A DNA stretch of 64,000 nt from Streptomyces sp. NBC_00443 (GCF_036014175.1 NZ_CP107917.1:8556001-8620000); one strand, 5' to 3'. Shown: positions 25,666 through 35,568, numbered from the stretch's first letter. Notes: generated by a model not told the origin, from the sequence alone. Program-made: numbers and translations.

Positions 25666-25982
25666 CGGGCCTCACTCCCGCTGTCCTGGCGCTCCGTCAC
25701 CGCGGCGCCGCCCGCCTCCTTGGCCGCCTGCTCCCAGGCGTTCCCGAACTCCTCCTCCAGCAGCCCCAGTTCCTCGAAGAGCTTCAGCGAGGCCAGCGCC
25801 GACTCCTCGTCCAGGCGCTGGAGCGCGAAGCCGACGTGCACGATGACGTACTCACCCACCTGCACGTCGCTCACGTACTCCAGACACGCCTGTTTCTGGA
25901 CCCCACCGAAGTCGATCAGCCCGGTGAGCGGATCCGCGGTGTCGTCGATGGACACGACCTTGCCGGGCACTGCCAAGCACAT
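25662..25982 (-). CDS. hypC: Hydrogenase assembly chaperone HypC
   Basis: A 106-residue chaperone starting MCLAVPGKVVSIDD; Cys2 is the essential residue that carries the Fe unit to the large-subunit precursor. The middle GEYVIVHVGFALQRLDEESA is conserved. It is slightly long for the family, with an extra Glu-rich C-terminal tail. It is placed 3 bases downstream of hypF and overlaps hypD by 4 bases. Confidence 0.95.
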   Translation of the reverse strand: MCLAVPGKVVSIDDTADPLTGLIDFGGVQKQACLEYVSDVQVGEYVIVHVGFALQRLDEESALASLKLFEELGLLEEEFGNAWEQAAKEAGGAAVTERQDSGSEAR

Positions 25983-25985
25983 GGG

Positions 25986-28318
25986 TCACTCCTTCTGTCG
26001 TTCGTGCGCCGCGACCACCAGCTGGCCGAGGGCCAACCCGCCGTCGTTCGGCGGGACTTCGCCGTGCCGGAGCACCGTGAGGCCGTCCCCGGTCAGCAGC
26101 CGCGTGCACTCCTCCTCCAGCAGCGCGTTGGCGAACACCCCGCCGCTGAGGGCGACGGTGGTCAGTCCGGTGTCCTGGCGTGCCCGCCGGCAGACCGTCA
26201 CGACGGCCCGCGCCACGCCGCGATGGAAGCGCGCGGCGAGTACGGGAGCCGGGGTAGCGCGGCGTAGGTCGGCCACCAGCGCGCCGAGCACGGGCGCCGG
26301 GTCGTAGGCGCCACCGGCGACTCCGAAGGCGTACGCCGAGGTGTCGGCGTCCCAGGCCGCCGCGGCGGCGGACTCCAGCTCCATGGCGGCCTGCGCCTCG
26401 TACTGCGCGCGATGACACACGCCGACGAGCGACGACACCGCGTCGAAGAGCCGGCCCATGCTGGAGGTAGCCGTACAGGCCAGACCGCGCGTCAACTGAC
26501 GCTCCAGCAAGGCAAGTTCATCGGGATCGCAGGCGGCCACACTGGGCAGGTCCGGGTCCCACCGCAGGCCTGCCGTCCACAGCCGCGCCAGCGCGAGGCG
26601 GCACGGGTTGGCCACGCCCGCGTCGCCCCCGGGGAGCGGGGCTGGGGTGAGGTACCCGAACCGCCGGAAGCCGTTGTAGTCGGCGAGCAGGATCTCGCCG
26701 CCCCAGACGGTGCCGTCGTCGCCGTAGCCCGTGCCGTCGAAGGCGACGCCGATCACGGGGGTGCTGCCGTCGAGGCCGTGCTCGGCCATCGCCGAGGCGA
26801 TGTGGGCGTGGTGGTGCTGGACGAACACCGGGGAGTGCGCGGGCAGTTGGGACGCCCTCTGCCGGGCCCAGCGCGACGAGTGGTATCCCGGGTGCCGGTC
26901 GGCGGCGACGAGCTCCGGGCTGACACCGGTCAGGGACCGCATGTGCGACTCCGCCCGCCGGGCCGCCTCCAGAGTGGCCAGTTCACCCATGTCGCCGATG
27001 TGCGGGCCGAACCAGGCATGGTCGCCCTCACCGAGGCACAGCGCGTTCTTCAGGTCGCCGCCGACAGCGAGCGCGGGCCGCACCACGACCGGCAGACGCA
27101 GCGGGCGGGGTACGTAACCCCGGGACCGGCGCAGCATTTGCACCGCCCCGTCGGGACGTACCCGCAGCAGGGAGTCGTCGCACGGCGACGTGATGGGCCG
27201 GTCGTGGGCCAGCCAGGCGTCGGCGAGACCGGCCAGCCGCGCCAGGGCCTCGTCGTCGTCCGTGACGATCGGCTCCCCCGAGCGGTTGCCGCTCGTCATG
27301 ACCAGCACCCGCGGACCCGTCGGATCGCCGGGCAGGCCGAACAGCAGGGCGTGTACGGGGGTGTAGGGCAACATCACGCCGACGTGCGGGCTGCCGGGGC
27401 AGACGCCGGGCGCGAGGATGCCGTGCGCCGTGCGCCGGCGCAGCAGGACGATGGGGCGCCGCGGGCTGGTGAGGGCGGCCGTCTCGGACGCGGACGGCAC
27501 GGCGATCCGCCGCACGACATCGAGGTCCGCGCACATCACCGCGAACGGTTTGCCGCCGCGTGCCTTGCGGGTGCGCAGCGTGTCCACGGCCCGTGCGTCG
27601 GTGGCGTCGCACGCCAGGTGATAGCCGCCGAGGCCCTTCACGGCGACGATCCCCCGGCGGCGAGCAGTGCCCGTGCCGCTGCCAGGGCATCGGCGTCCCG
27701 CGCGGGCCGGACACCGCTCCCGGCGGCGGGCACCAGACGCAGCCGAGGGCCGCAGTCGGGGCAGGCCACGGGCTGGGCGTGGAAGCGGCGGTCGCCGGGA
27801 TCGCCGTACTCCCGGGCGCAGTCGGGACACATCGGGAAGGCGGCCATGGTCGTGGCCGCACGGTCGTACGGCATGCCCGTGGCGATGGTGAAGCGCGGCC
27901 CGCAGTGCGTGCAGGTGACGAACGGGTGCCGGTGGCGGCGGTCGGCCGGATCGGCCAGCTCCCGCAGGCAGTCGGCGCAGGTCGCCGTGTCGGGCGGCAG
28001 GAGCGTGCGGCCGGGGGAGCGGTCCGTGGAGCGGATGGTGAAAGCGTCGTCGGCACCCGTGACGGGCAGGTCCTCGAATCCGACGGCGGTGACGGAGGCC
28101 AGCGGCGGGGGCTGGGCGGCCAGCCTTTCGCAGAAGTCGACGACACCGTCCGGCGGACCCTCCACCTCGATGAGGACACCGCTCGCCGTGTTGCTCACGA
28201 ACCCCGCCAGGGCGAGATCGGAGGCCAGGCGGTGCACGTACGGACGGAAACCCACGCCCTGCACCGTGCCGCGCACGGTGACGCGGCGGCGTACCGCCTG
28301 TGTGGTGGGCGCCGTCAC
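25986..28318 (-). pseudogene. hypF: Carbamoyltransferase HypF, interrupted by a frameshift
   Basis: HypF makes the carbamoyl group for the cyanide ligands. The N-terminal part (28318 to 27638) has the acylphosphatase domain (RGTVQGVGFRPYVHRLA), zinc-finger cysteines CADC, CTHC, CPDC, CPDC and the start of the linker. It then hits TGA at 27640-27638. The next frame continues exactly where the family does (GIVAVKGLGGYHLACDA, YrdC-like domain, then the Kae1/carbamoyltransferase domain with VFVQHHHAHIASAMAEHG) to 25986. Adding one base in the C5 run at 27651-27655 (plus strand) would join the parts into a normal 777-residue HypF. Either a sequencing error in a homopolymer or a genuine loss of function. 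The start ATG overlaps the hypB stop. Confidence 0.85.
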
Positions 28319-29100
28319 GAGACGCGGCCGGCCGCGAGGCCGGAAGCGGCGTCCTCATGCGTGTGGCCGTGGCCGTGGCTGTGCGTGTGACCGTGGCTGT
28401 GAGTGTGGGGACGGGGCGCCAGCGGAGGCCGGTGGACCGCGGCCCCGTCCCGCACCGCGAGCACCCGGTCCAGCAGGGTGTCGACCCCGTCCCCGGTCCG
28501 GGCACAGGAGAACATGAGCTCCACCCCGGGGTTGACCCGCTGGATGTTGGCGGCGAAGGCGGCCTGGTCGAAACCGGCGGGCCCGGCCAGGTCGGTCTTG
28601 GTGAGCACCACCAGATGGGCGGAGCCGAAGGCCGTGGGGTACTTCAGCGGCTTGTCCTCGCCCTCCGTCACCGCCATGAGCGCGATCCGCAGGCTCTCGC
28701 CGAGGTCGTAGGAGGCCGGGCAGACGAGGTTGCCGACGTTCTCCACGAACAGCAGCGAGGTGCCCTCCGGCAGCCAGCTCTCCACATGCCCGCGCAGCTG
28801 CCGGGCCTCCAGATGGCACAGCCCGTCGGTCAGCAGCTGTTTCACCGGCGCTCCCGAGCGGGCGAGCCGGTGGGCGTCGTTGTCGGTCGCCAGGTCGGCG
28901 GTGAGCGCGGCCACGGGGATGCCCCGCTCCACCGCCCTGGCCAGCACGCGCCCGAGCAGTTCGGTCTTGCCGCTGCCCGGGCTGGACAGCAGGTTGACCA
29001 CGCTCACGCCACGCCGGGCCAGTTCCTCGCGCAGGCGCGCGGCCAGATCGTCGTTCTTCGCCAGGACGGCCTGAGTGACCTCGTCCAAGGAATCGCACAT
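28315..29100 (-). CDS. hypB: Hydrogenase nickel incorporation GTPase HypB with C-terminal His-rich tail
   Basis: A 261-residue GTPase with P-loop SSPGSGKT (39-46), VENVGNLVCPASYDLGE (nickel/zinc-site Cys) and VLTKTDLAG (G4). Residues 232-248 form a His-rich string (HTHSHGHTHSHGHGHTH) followed by a short tail; this is a nickel reservoir, normally found at the N-terminus of HypB in proteobacteria. ATG 29100 begins the conserved MCDSLDEVTQAVLAKND. A longer upstream frame exists only because no stop happens to separate it from the broken hypX. Confidence 0.94.
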   Translation of the reverse strand: MCDSLDEVTQAVLAKNDDLAARLREELARRGVSVVNLLSSPGSGKTELLGRVLARAVERGIPVAALTADLATDNDAHRLARSGAPVKQLLTDGLCHLEARQLRGHVESWLPEGTSLLFVENVGNLVCPASYDLGESLRIALMAVTEGEDKPLKYPTAFGSAHLVVLTKTDLAGPAGFDQAAFAANIQRVNPGVELMFSCARTGDGVDTLLDRVLAVRDGAAVHRPPLAPRPHTHSHGHTHSHGHGHTHEDAASGLAAGRVS

Positions 29101-29138
29101 GAGCGCTGCTCCCAGCGGGGGATCGGGGGTTCGGACCG

Positions 29139-29726
29139 CTATCGATCCTCCGCGCCCTCGGCCACCAAGCGCGGGAGACCGGCCGCGCACGGGCCCGTGG
29201 ATTCCTCCGGGCGGCTCAACGGAGGCGTGGCCGCCGGGTCGGCGAGCAGCACCGGCACCACTACGTGCAGAGCGGCGACGGCCCGCTCGATGGCGTCGCG
29301 CACGGTCGCGCTGATGCCCGGCGCGATGTCCTCGTCGCCGCGCAGCCGCAGCTCGGGCTCGCAGGCGAGGACGAGGACACGTGGGAGCGGCTCGTCGCCC
29401 AGGTGGGTGGCCAGCGCCAGGACCTTCGCCGGGTCCATGCCGTGCGCCTCGGGAACGGGCCCGCCCGCGCTGCCGTCGGGAAGCTCCGGCTCGATCAGCG
29501 ACAGGGTGCCCGGCTCGTGTCCCCGTACGGACGCGTCGACCAGTACGGCCGTGTCGTAGCCGTCGAGCAGCTCGTACGCCAGGTCCATGCCGCGGATGCC
29601 GAAGTCCCGCACCCGCACCTCGGGCGGCAGCGGGCGGCGGTCCAGGGCGCGGATCACCTCGGGGCCGAAGGCGTCGTCCGCGAGGAAGATGTTGCCGACG
29701 CCGGCCACCAGCAGGCGGGTGCTCAT
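29139..29726 (-). CDS. Hydrogenase maturation protease (HyaD/HybD family)
   Basis: A 195-residue endopeptidase that trims the C-terminus of HhyL after nickel insertion. The N-terminal motif VAGVGNIFLADDAFGPEV contains the acidic nickel-sensing residues (D17/D18). VLVDASVRGHEPGTLSL has the second acidic ligand and PEAHGMDPAKVLALA the His ligand. The C-terminal ~40 residues are a low-complexity extension. ATG 29726 overlaps the expected stop of hypX (CGATGA). Confidence 0.92.
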   Translation of the reverse strand: MSTRLLVAGVGNIFLADDAFGPEVIRALDRRPLPPEVRVRDFGIRGMDLAYELLDGYDTAVLVDASVRGHEPGTLSLIEPELPDGSAGGPVPEAHGMDPAKVLALATHLGDEPLPRVLVLACEPELRLRGDEDIAPGISATVRDAIERAVAALHVVVPVLLADPAATPPLSRPEESTGPCAAGLPRLVAEGAEDR

Positions 29727-31466
29727 CGCGCGCCCCCGGTGGCCAGGGGTTGGCGGGGCCGCTCGGCTGCTTGCGGACGAAGGCCGAGCGCAGGGCGTGG
29801 TACGGGGCACGCGGGTCGAAGAAGATGGCGCGCATGCGGGCGAGTTCGTCCCGCCGGTACTCGCCGAGCGGTCGCCGCTCCTCGTCCGCCCGCCGTGCCG
29901 CGGCCTTCGCGGCGATCCGTTGCGTGAGATCCGGGGCCTCGGCGAGGGAGGCAGCCCATTGCTCGACCTCCCTGGTGAAGTCCCGCGCCGGGACCGGCAC
30001 CAGACGGTCCACCAGCCCGATCCGTGCGGCCGTCGCCGCGCGCACCGGCAGTGCCTCGGTCGTGAGCCGCGCGGCCGTCTCGGCTCCGGTGCGGCGCGGC
30101 AGCGTGTACGTCCAGTACTCCGACCCGTACAGGCCCATGCGCCGGTAGTGCGGGTTGAGGACGCTGCCCGTGCGGCACCAGACCTGGTCGGCGGCCAGGG
30201 CGAGCATCACTCCGCCGGCCGCCGCGTTGCCGCCGAGGGCGGCGACCACCAGGCGGTCGGTCGTCCGCAGCACCGCCTCGACCAGGTCGTTCATGGCGTT
30301 GAGGTTGGCCCACGACTCGCCCGCCGGGTCGGCCGACGCCTCGATGACGTTCAGATGGATGCCGTTGGAGAAGAAGTCGCGGGCTCCGCCCAGCACCAGC
30401 ACCGAAGTGGAGCGGGTGAGCGCGCGCCGGTACGCGGCGAGCAGCCTGCGGCACTGGTCGGTGCTCATCGCGCCGCCCGGGAAGGAGAAGGACAGGAAGC
30501 CGACGTCGCCGAGCTGCCGGTAGCGGATGTCGGTCCAGGTGGTGCGCTCCGGGGGCAGTTCGAGCGGGGCGGCGTCCTCCGGCAGCCAGTGCGGGCCGCC
30601 GTCATGGCGTGGTGTCGCCTGACCGGTGCCGGGCGGAGCCGGGAATCCGGCGAGCACCGAGGCCGCGGGGCGGCGGAACGGGGCCGGGTCGCCGGAGTTC
30701 TTGCGGGGCGCAGGTCCGGGATCCACACCGCGCCGTCCCGGGTGGCCCGGCAGACCGCGCCGGACCGCGTCGCGAGCAACGCGCCGGGGCGCCCGCGCAG
30801 CAGGTCCTCGCCGTGCCCGCCGTGCAGGAACACCTCCATGCCGCACAGCTCGTCCAGGACACCCGGCTGCGAGTCGGCCCCACGGAGCTTGCGCAGCACC
30901 GTCGCGGTGCTGTCGTTGTCCCAGTCGATCCGTCGCTGCTCCTGGCGGAGGAAGTCGCGCCACACCACGGCAATCGCGGGATCGCTCTGTGCCTTCGGCT
31001 TGAACGATCCGTCGGCGAACCGTTCCACCGCCAGCAGGACGGCGGCCGAGGCCGCGTCGGAGACCTCGTTGCGGTACAGGTCGCTCTTGCCGACCGGCGG
31101 CACCGGGCAGGACCCGTCCGCCCAGATGTCGCCCGCGTCCATCGCCGCCTCGGCCTGCAGCACCGTCACGCCCCAGCGCGACGCCTCCTCGGCGATCGCC
31201 CAGTCGAGGGAGGACGGGCCGCGGTCGCCGGGCGGGCCCGGATGCACGATCAGACAGGTGTGCTCCTGCCACACGTCCTCCGGCAGCGCCGTCTTCAGCA
31301 TCGGAGCGATGACCAGCTCCGGACGCGATTCGCGTACGGCGGCCCGGACCGCTTCGGGTCCGTGCGAAGCGAGTACTACCTCAACCCGGTGGCCCTGGTC
31401 GGACAGTTCGGCGTACACACGCTGGGACAGGCTGTTGAACGCGCTGGCGACGAGCAAGATGTCCAT
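29723..31466 (-). pseudogene. hypX: Hydrogenase maturation protein HypX/HoxX, interrupted by one or two frameshifts
   Basis: HypX supplies the CO ligand under air: an N-terminal formyl-THF-binding domain (MDILLVASAFNSLSQRVYAE, CLIVHPGPPGDRGPSSLDWA) and a C-terminal enoyl-CoA-hydratase-like domain (GGARDFFSNGIHLNVIEA, GGNAAAGGVMLALAAD). The first frame runs to about 30708 (DGAVWIPDLRP), then goes wrong; the second domain is in the next frame. One extra base in the G4 run at 30705-30708 restores LRPRKNSGD. Near the end a second one-base gain in 29735-29775 (for example the G4 at 29746-29749) would give ..PLATGGAR-stop overlapping the protease ATG; without it the frame has no stop until the end of hypB. 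Corrected length is 581 aa, normal for HypX. No clear ribosome site precedes the ATG. Confidence 0.8.
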
Positions 31467-31598
31467 GACATGGCATGTTCGCCGGTCGAGGGAGGGCCGC
31501 GAAGGACCACGGCGGCGTTTCGCGAGTCGCCGCCGGTTCCCGTCCGCCATCCGGATCGCATTCCCGGCCGGTTCGTGGGGCTGCCCGGCGGTGCCCGC

Positions 31599-32450
31599 CT
31601 ACCCGGACGGGGTGGTCTCCAGCAGTACGCCGGCCATCCGCCGCGCGGGCAGCTCGGTGTGCTCGGCGACGCGCCGGAAGGTCTCCTGGGCGGCGCGGGC
31701 CGGCCACTCGGAGGGAAGGTGCCGGGCGGGCAGCCTCGGGTCCGTGCGGATGGTCCACAGCCATTCGCTGACCAGCCGCAGCCGGGTTCCGATCGGGTCG
31801 TCCCCGGGTCCGGCGTCGAGGTGGGCCGTCCACCGCTTGTCGAAGGTGACGTAACGAGCGGCGATGCTCTCCAGGTCCCAGGTGCCGTGGATCATCTGCG
31901 CGATGTCGGTGCTGTCGTCCGCCAGGGCGTGGAAGATCTTGACGTGGTCGGCAAGTTCGAGCTCAACGACCACGGCGGCGACGTCGACCTTCCCGGGGGC
32001 GATCCACAGCCCGCTGTACAGCGCACCGAATCCGGACCAGGCCAGCCGGGAGCGCAGGTCGTGGCGCCGGCGTTTCCAGGAGTCGGGGAGGGAGAAGCCG
32101 AGCAGGGTCCAGGAGCCGTCCCAGTCGTCGTTGACCGCGCCCTGCTTCCAGATGCGGGTACGGCCGTCCTCCAGGACGCGCGTCGCCTGCGGGGTCAGGC
32201 CGAAGAACATCTTGCGGCCGTCGCGCCGGCGCTGCAGCAGACCGCGGTTGACCATGCGGGTGAGCGTGGAGCGGACGGCCTGTTCACCGACCCCGACGCG
32301 GCCGAGCACCTCGATGATGCTGCCCGAGTAGACGCACAGGTCGCCTTCCTCCAGCACGTGGTTGCCGAAGAAGGCGAGCATGAGCGACTGCGGGCGCGGC
32401 TGCGGGCCCTCCGAGGTGACCGGGGTGTCCAGGATGTCGTCGTCCTCCAC
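31599..32450 (-). CDS. PaaX-family transcriptional regulator
   Basis: A 283-residue regulator. The winged-helix part (SLMLAFFGNHVLEEGDLCVYSGSIIEVLGRVGVGEQAVRSTLTRMVNRGLLQRRRDGRKMFF) matches the PaaX/DUF-like family that controls phenylacetate and other aromatic pathways through acyl-CoA effectors. The C-terminal domain has DDWDGSWTLLGFSLPDSWKRRRHDLRSRLAWSGFG. GTG 32450 is the likeliest start; the open frame continues upstream into non-conserved, Pro/Ala-rich sequence. It lies 132 bases upstream of hypX on the same strand, but no phenylacetate genes are nearby, so its targets are unknown. Confidence 0.85.
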   Translation of the reverse strand: MEDDDILDTPVTSEGPQPRPQSLMLAFFGNHVLEEGDLCVYSGSIIEVLGRVGVGEQAVRSTLTRMVNRGLLQRRRDGRKMFFGLTPQATRVLEDGRTRIWKQGAVNDDWDGSWTLLGFSLPDSWKRRRHDLRSRLAWSGFGALYSGLWIAPGKVDVAAVVVELELADHVKIFHALADDSTDIAQMIHGTWDLESIAARYVTFDKRWTAHLDAGPGDDPIGTRLRLVSEWLWTIRTDPRLPARHLPSEWPARAAQETFRRVAEHTELPARRMAGVLLETTPSG

Positions 32451-32502
32451 GGTGCACAGCGTACGACCGCCCACCGCCGGCGCGGCGGGCGGCCGTACGG
32501 CA

Positions 32503-33924
32503 TCACCGGCCGCCGGCGGGGTGGGCAAGGTCGTAGGGGCGCGGGTACGGGGCCGGGCGGTACGGCACATAGCGGGTGGGAGTGGTCGGATCGGCCGCCG
32601 TGGCACGGGAGTTGAGGGACTTCGGGTCGGTGCCGACCCACCGGCCGGCCCTGAGACGGTCCTCCAGGGTGTGCAGCGCGGCGAGCTGCTCGGCGGGGCT
32701 GAAGGTGCAGTGGCCGGCGTTGTCCGTGTACGCCTGCCGCAGCTCGGACGCCGACCCGGCAGCGGTGACGGCCAGCTTCAGGGCGCTCTCCGTCTGGACG
32801 GGGACGAGGGCGTCGCCGATGGTGTGGACCGACAGCTGCGGCTTGGCCAGCTCGCCGGTGAAGGAGCTGGTCCCGCTCATCCACGCCAGGGCGTTCCGGT
32901 CGGCGCCGATGCGTGGGGCGCGGTTGAGGGTGGCGAGGTCGGCGCGCAGGGACAGGCCGGCCTTCCGGTACAGCTCGGTGACCTCCTTGCGGACGGAGGA
33001 CCGGCCGAGCAGCTTCGCGTAGTCGACGCCGGTGTTCCACGACATGTTGCCGCCCGCCCGCGCCTCCGCCTCCTGCCGCCGGTTGAAGGCGGCGATCTGC
33101 AGCAGGCCCTTGACCGCCTCGTACTGGTTGGCCTGCTGGGCGTTCCAGTCGGTCGCCGCCGGCCGGGGCTGCGTGGGCTGGTTCCAGACGGGGATGTTGT
33201 GCAGGGCGGCGGCGAGCGCGATCCTGGCCCGCCCCTCGGCCGTCGTCTGCGCGGAGTCGACCACGGAGGTCAGGGCGTCGGCCGCGTCGTCGGCGGCTGC
33301 CTGATCGGCGATGTTCACCAGCGGGACGTCGCTGCCGGGCGCGAGGAGCGTCTTGATCGCGAAGACGGGATCGAGGGTGTTGTTCCAGTTGGCCACCCCG
33401 CCGTGGACCAGGCCGCACAGCGAGATCGAACCGTCGATCCGCTGCGGATGCCGCTCGGCGATGGCGGTGGTGACGAGTCCGCCGTACGACCGCCCCCAGG
33501 CGATGGTGCGGGAGGCCGTCCCGAAGCGTTCGGTGAAGGCGGTGAGGGTGGCGAGCTGATCGGGAACCGCGTCCGTCACAGCCCAGCCGGTGGTGGCGTA
33601 GGAGGAGCCGGCGAGGGCGTATCCGTTCCTGAGGAGCAGAGCCTTCGTGGCGTCGTCCGGGGCGTCCTGGGCGGGGTTGGCCGGGCCGGTCGCATAGCCG
33701 TGGCTGAACAGCAGGACGGTGCCGTTCCATTGGGCGGGCACGTCCATCATGTACGTGGCGCCCGAGGGGAGTCGGCCGTCGACGTGGGTGGTGTCGGAGG
33801 CGGCGGCAGCGGTCGTGGCGGGCAGTGCGCCGACGGCGAGCAGGAGGGCGGCGGCACCGGCGATGCGGGAGCGGCGGCGGGTCCGGCGTACGTGCGGTGC
33901 CGGGGTCGCGGTGGTGGGAGTCAC
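32503..33924 (-). CDS. Secreted alpha/beta hydrolase
   Basis: A 473-residue exported hydrolase. The signal peptide is Arg-rich (RRTRRRSRIAGAAALLLAVG, cleavage near ATTAAAA at about residue 42). The body has TVLLFSHGY (oxyanion-side strand), the nucleophile elbow GRSYGG (Ser146) and a late NAGHCTFSP with the catalytic His. Family membership beyond this is unclear: tannase/feruloyl-esterase or tripeptidyl-peptidase-like enzymes are possible. GTG 33924 overlaps the transporter stop (GTGA), so import and extracellular hydrolysis are coupled: it may release a product that the upstream symporter takes up. Confidence 0.85.
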   Translation of the reverse strand: MTPTTATPAPHVRRTRRRSRIAGAAALLLAVGALPATTAAAASDTTHVDGRLPSGATYMMDVPAQWNGTVLLFSHGYATGPANPAQDAPDDATKALLLRNGYALAGSSYATTGWAVTDAVPDQLATLTAFTERFGTASRTIAWGRSYGGLVTTAIAERHPQRIDGSISLCGLVHGGVANWNNTLDPVFAIKTLLAPGSDVPLVNIADQAAADDAADALTSVVDSAQTTAEGRARIALAAALHNIPVWNQPTQPRPAATDWNAQQANQYEAVKGLLQIAAFNRRQEAEARAGGNMSWNTGVDYAKLLGRSSVRKEVTELYRKAGLSLRADLATLNRAPRIGADRNALAWMSGTSSFTGELAKPQLSVHTIGDALVPVQTESALKLAVTAAGSASELRQAYTDNAGHCTFSPAEQLAALHTLEDRLRAGRWVGTDPKSLNSRATAADPTTPTRYVPYRPAPYPRPYDLAHPAGGR

Positions 33925-35294
33925 GCGGATATCCCCTCCGTCCGGCGGGAGTCGGTGCGTTCGGGCGTTGAGCCGGACAGGGACGTACGGTTGGTCTCGC
34001 GCACGAACCAGACGGTCAGCGCGGTGATGAGCGAGCCGCCGCAGATCAGCAGGGCGACGGGGGTGCCGTTGCCGCTGCCGGCCACCAGGCTTCCGGCGAG
34101 CATCGGGGAGAAGCCTGCGCCGATCAGGGTCGCGCCCTGGTAGCCGAGGGAGGCGCCGGTGTAGCGGACCCGGGTGCCGAACATCTCGGTGAGCAGGGCG
34201 CCCAGCGGGCCGTACATCACGGACTGGGCGATGCCGTGGCCGAGGACGACGGCGAGGATCAGCAGCCCGGGCGACTTCGAATCGATCAGGGCGAGGACGG
34301 GGAAGGCGAGCGCGGCCGAGGTGAGGGCTCCGGCGAGGACGACCGGGCGGCGGCCGACGCGGTCGGACAGCGCGGAGGCGCACGGCAGGACGACCAGGGC
34401 GACGCAGGCGGAGACCGTGAGCGCGGTGAGCACCTGCGGGCGGGCGTATCCGATGCCGGTGGCGTACGCGATCAGGTAACTGGTCAGCAGGGACTGGGCG
34501 GTGAAGGCGCCGATGCCGACACAGCAGGCCAGCAGCAGCGGTCGGGGACGCCGCAGTACGTCGACGATCGGCAGCCGCGCCTCGGCCCGCTCCTTCTTCA
34601 CCTCGGCGAAGAGCGGACTCTCGACCACCTTCAGCCGGACGAAGAGGCCGACGCCGAGCAGCACGACGCTGAGCAGGAACGGCACGCGCCAGCCCCAGGC
34701 CGTGAACTGGTCCCTGGGCATGGCCACCACGAAGGTGACGACGAGCGAGGAGAGCAGGGAGCCGAGCGGGGCTCCCATCTGCGTGAAGCTCGACCACAGT
34801 CCGCGGCGCCGCTCCCCGGCGTGCTCGACGACCATGAGCGTGGCGCCGCCCCACTCACCGCCGATGGCTATGCCCTGGACGACACGCAGGGTGATCAGCA
34901 GGACCGGCGCCCAGACGCCGATCGTGCCGTACGTGGGCAGCAGGCCGATGAGGAAGCTGGCGCCGCCCATCAGGCCCATCGTGAGCAGCAGCATGGACTT
35001 GCGGCCGAGCCGGTCACCGAAGTGCCCGAAGACGATGCCGCCGAGCGGGCGGGCGACATAGCCGGCGGCGAACGTGCCGAACGCGGCGATGGTGCCGACG
35101 GCCGGGTCGGCGCCCGGGAAGAACAGCTCGCCGAAGACCAGGGCGGCGACCGTGCCGTAGACGAGGAAGTCGTAGAACTCCACGGCGGTACCGAGCAGCC
35201 CGGAGAGGGCGACCCGGCGCAGCTGCCGGGCGTGTTCGGGGTTCGGGGGCGGTGACGGGGACGGGGGCGGTGATGCGGCGGGGGACGGGGGCAT
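33921..35294 (-). CDS. MFS transporter, metabolite:H+ symporter (MHS) family
   Basis: A 457-residue, 12-helix permease. MHS hallmarks: AVEFYDFLVYGTVAALVFGELFFP in helix 1, ARPLGGIVFGHFGDRLGRKSMLLLTM after helix 2, and RVVQGIAIGGEWGGATLMVVEHAGERRRG. Relatives carry shikimate, alpha-ketoglutarate, proline/betaine or citrate. A Pro/Ser-rich N-terminus precedes helix 1. Start ATG 35294 lies about 35 bases downstream of a good -10/-35 pair. It forms an operon with the secreted hydrolase. Confidence 0.9.
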   Translation of the reverse strand: MPPSPAASPPPSPSPPPNPEHARQLRRVALSGLLGTAVEFYDFLVYGTVAALVFGELFFPGADPAVGTIAAFGTFAAGYVARPLGGIVFGHFGDRLGRKSMLLLTMGLMGGASFLIGLLPTYGTIGVWAPVLLITLRVVQGIAIGGEWGGATLMVVEHAGERRRGLWSSFTQMGAPLGSLLSSLVVTFVVAMPRDQFTAWGWRVPFLLSVVLLGVGLFVRLKVVESPLFAEVKKERAEARLPIVDVLRRPRPLLLACCVGIGAFTAQSLLTSYLIAYATGIGYARPQVLTALTVSACVALVVLPCASALSDRVGRRPVVLAGALTSAALAFPVLALIDSKSPGLLILAVVLGHGIAQSVMYGPLGALLTEMFGTRVRYTGASLGYQGATLIGAGFSPMLAGSLVAGSGNGTPVALLICGGSLITALTVWFVRETNRTSLSGSTPERTDSRRTEGISA

Positions 35295-35328
35295 CGCGGT
35301 CTCCCTTGACGGGGGGAAGGACACCGCG

Positions 35329-35357
35329 AAGGTAGGCTCTCTGATTACTGCCGTCAA
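35329..35357 (-). promoter_or_regulatory. Predicted housekeeping promoter for the MHS transporter/hydrolase operon
   Basis: Minus-strand TTGACG (35357-35352) and TACCTT (35334-35329) are separated by 17 bp. This fits a streptomycete HrdB-type promoter and points at the ATG at 35294. A TTGTGCAC half-palindrome immediately upstream (35363-35370) may be part of an operator. Confidence 0.6.
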
Positions 35358-35568
35358 TAAAGTGCACAACATTGGATCGGGCGGGGCCCAGGCGCTGACG
35401 GGCGGCGCGCGTCAGGCGCAGGTGTTGAGCAGGGGGGCGCCTGACCAACGGGGAGCCGGCCCAGTGGGTCGGACTCACCACCGGGCCGCCCCGACTATGT
35501 CGTCACGACGAAGACGGTCCAGCCTGGCCCGTAGGGGAGGCGGCCGGCGCGGCGGCGGGCATCAGGTC

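Noticed and set aside
28315..31272. One 985-codon minus-strand frame spanning hypX C-terminus, protease region and hypB
   Set aside because: The parts match three different proteins; the frame exists only because hypX has lost its stop through a frameshift. I annotate hypB from 29100 and hypX separately.
32503..34854. A 783-codon frame joining the hydrolase with sequence inside the MHS transporter gene
   Set aside because: The upstream portion is antisense/out-of-frame to the transporter; the signal peptide beginning at 33924 marks the real start.
35295..35568. A gene in the 274-bp gap between MHS transporter and EF-hand genes
   Set aside because: Apart from the predicted promoter for the transporter I see no frame with coding-like composition or a ribosome site.
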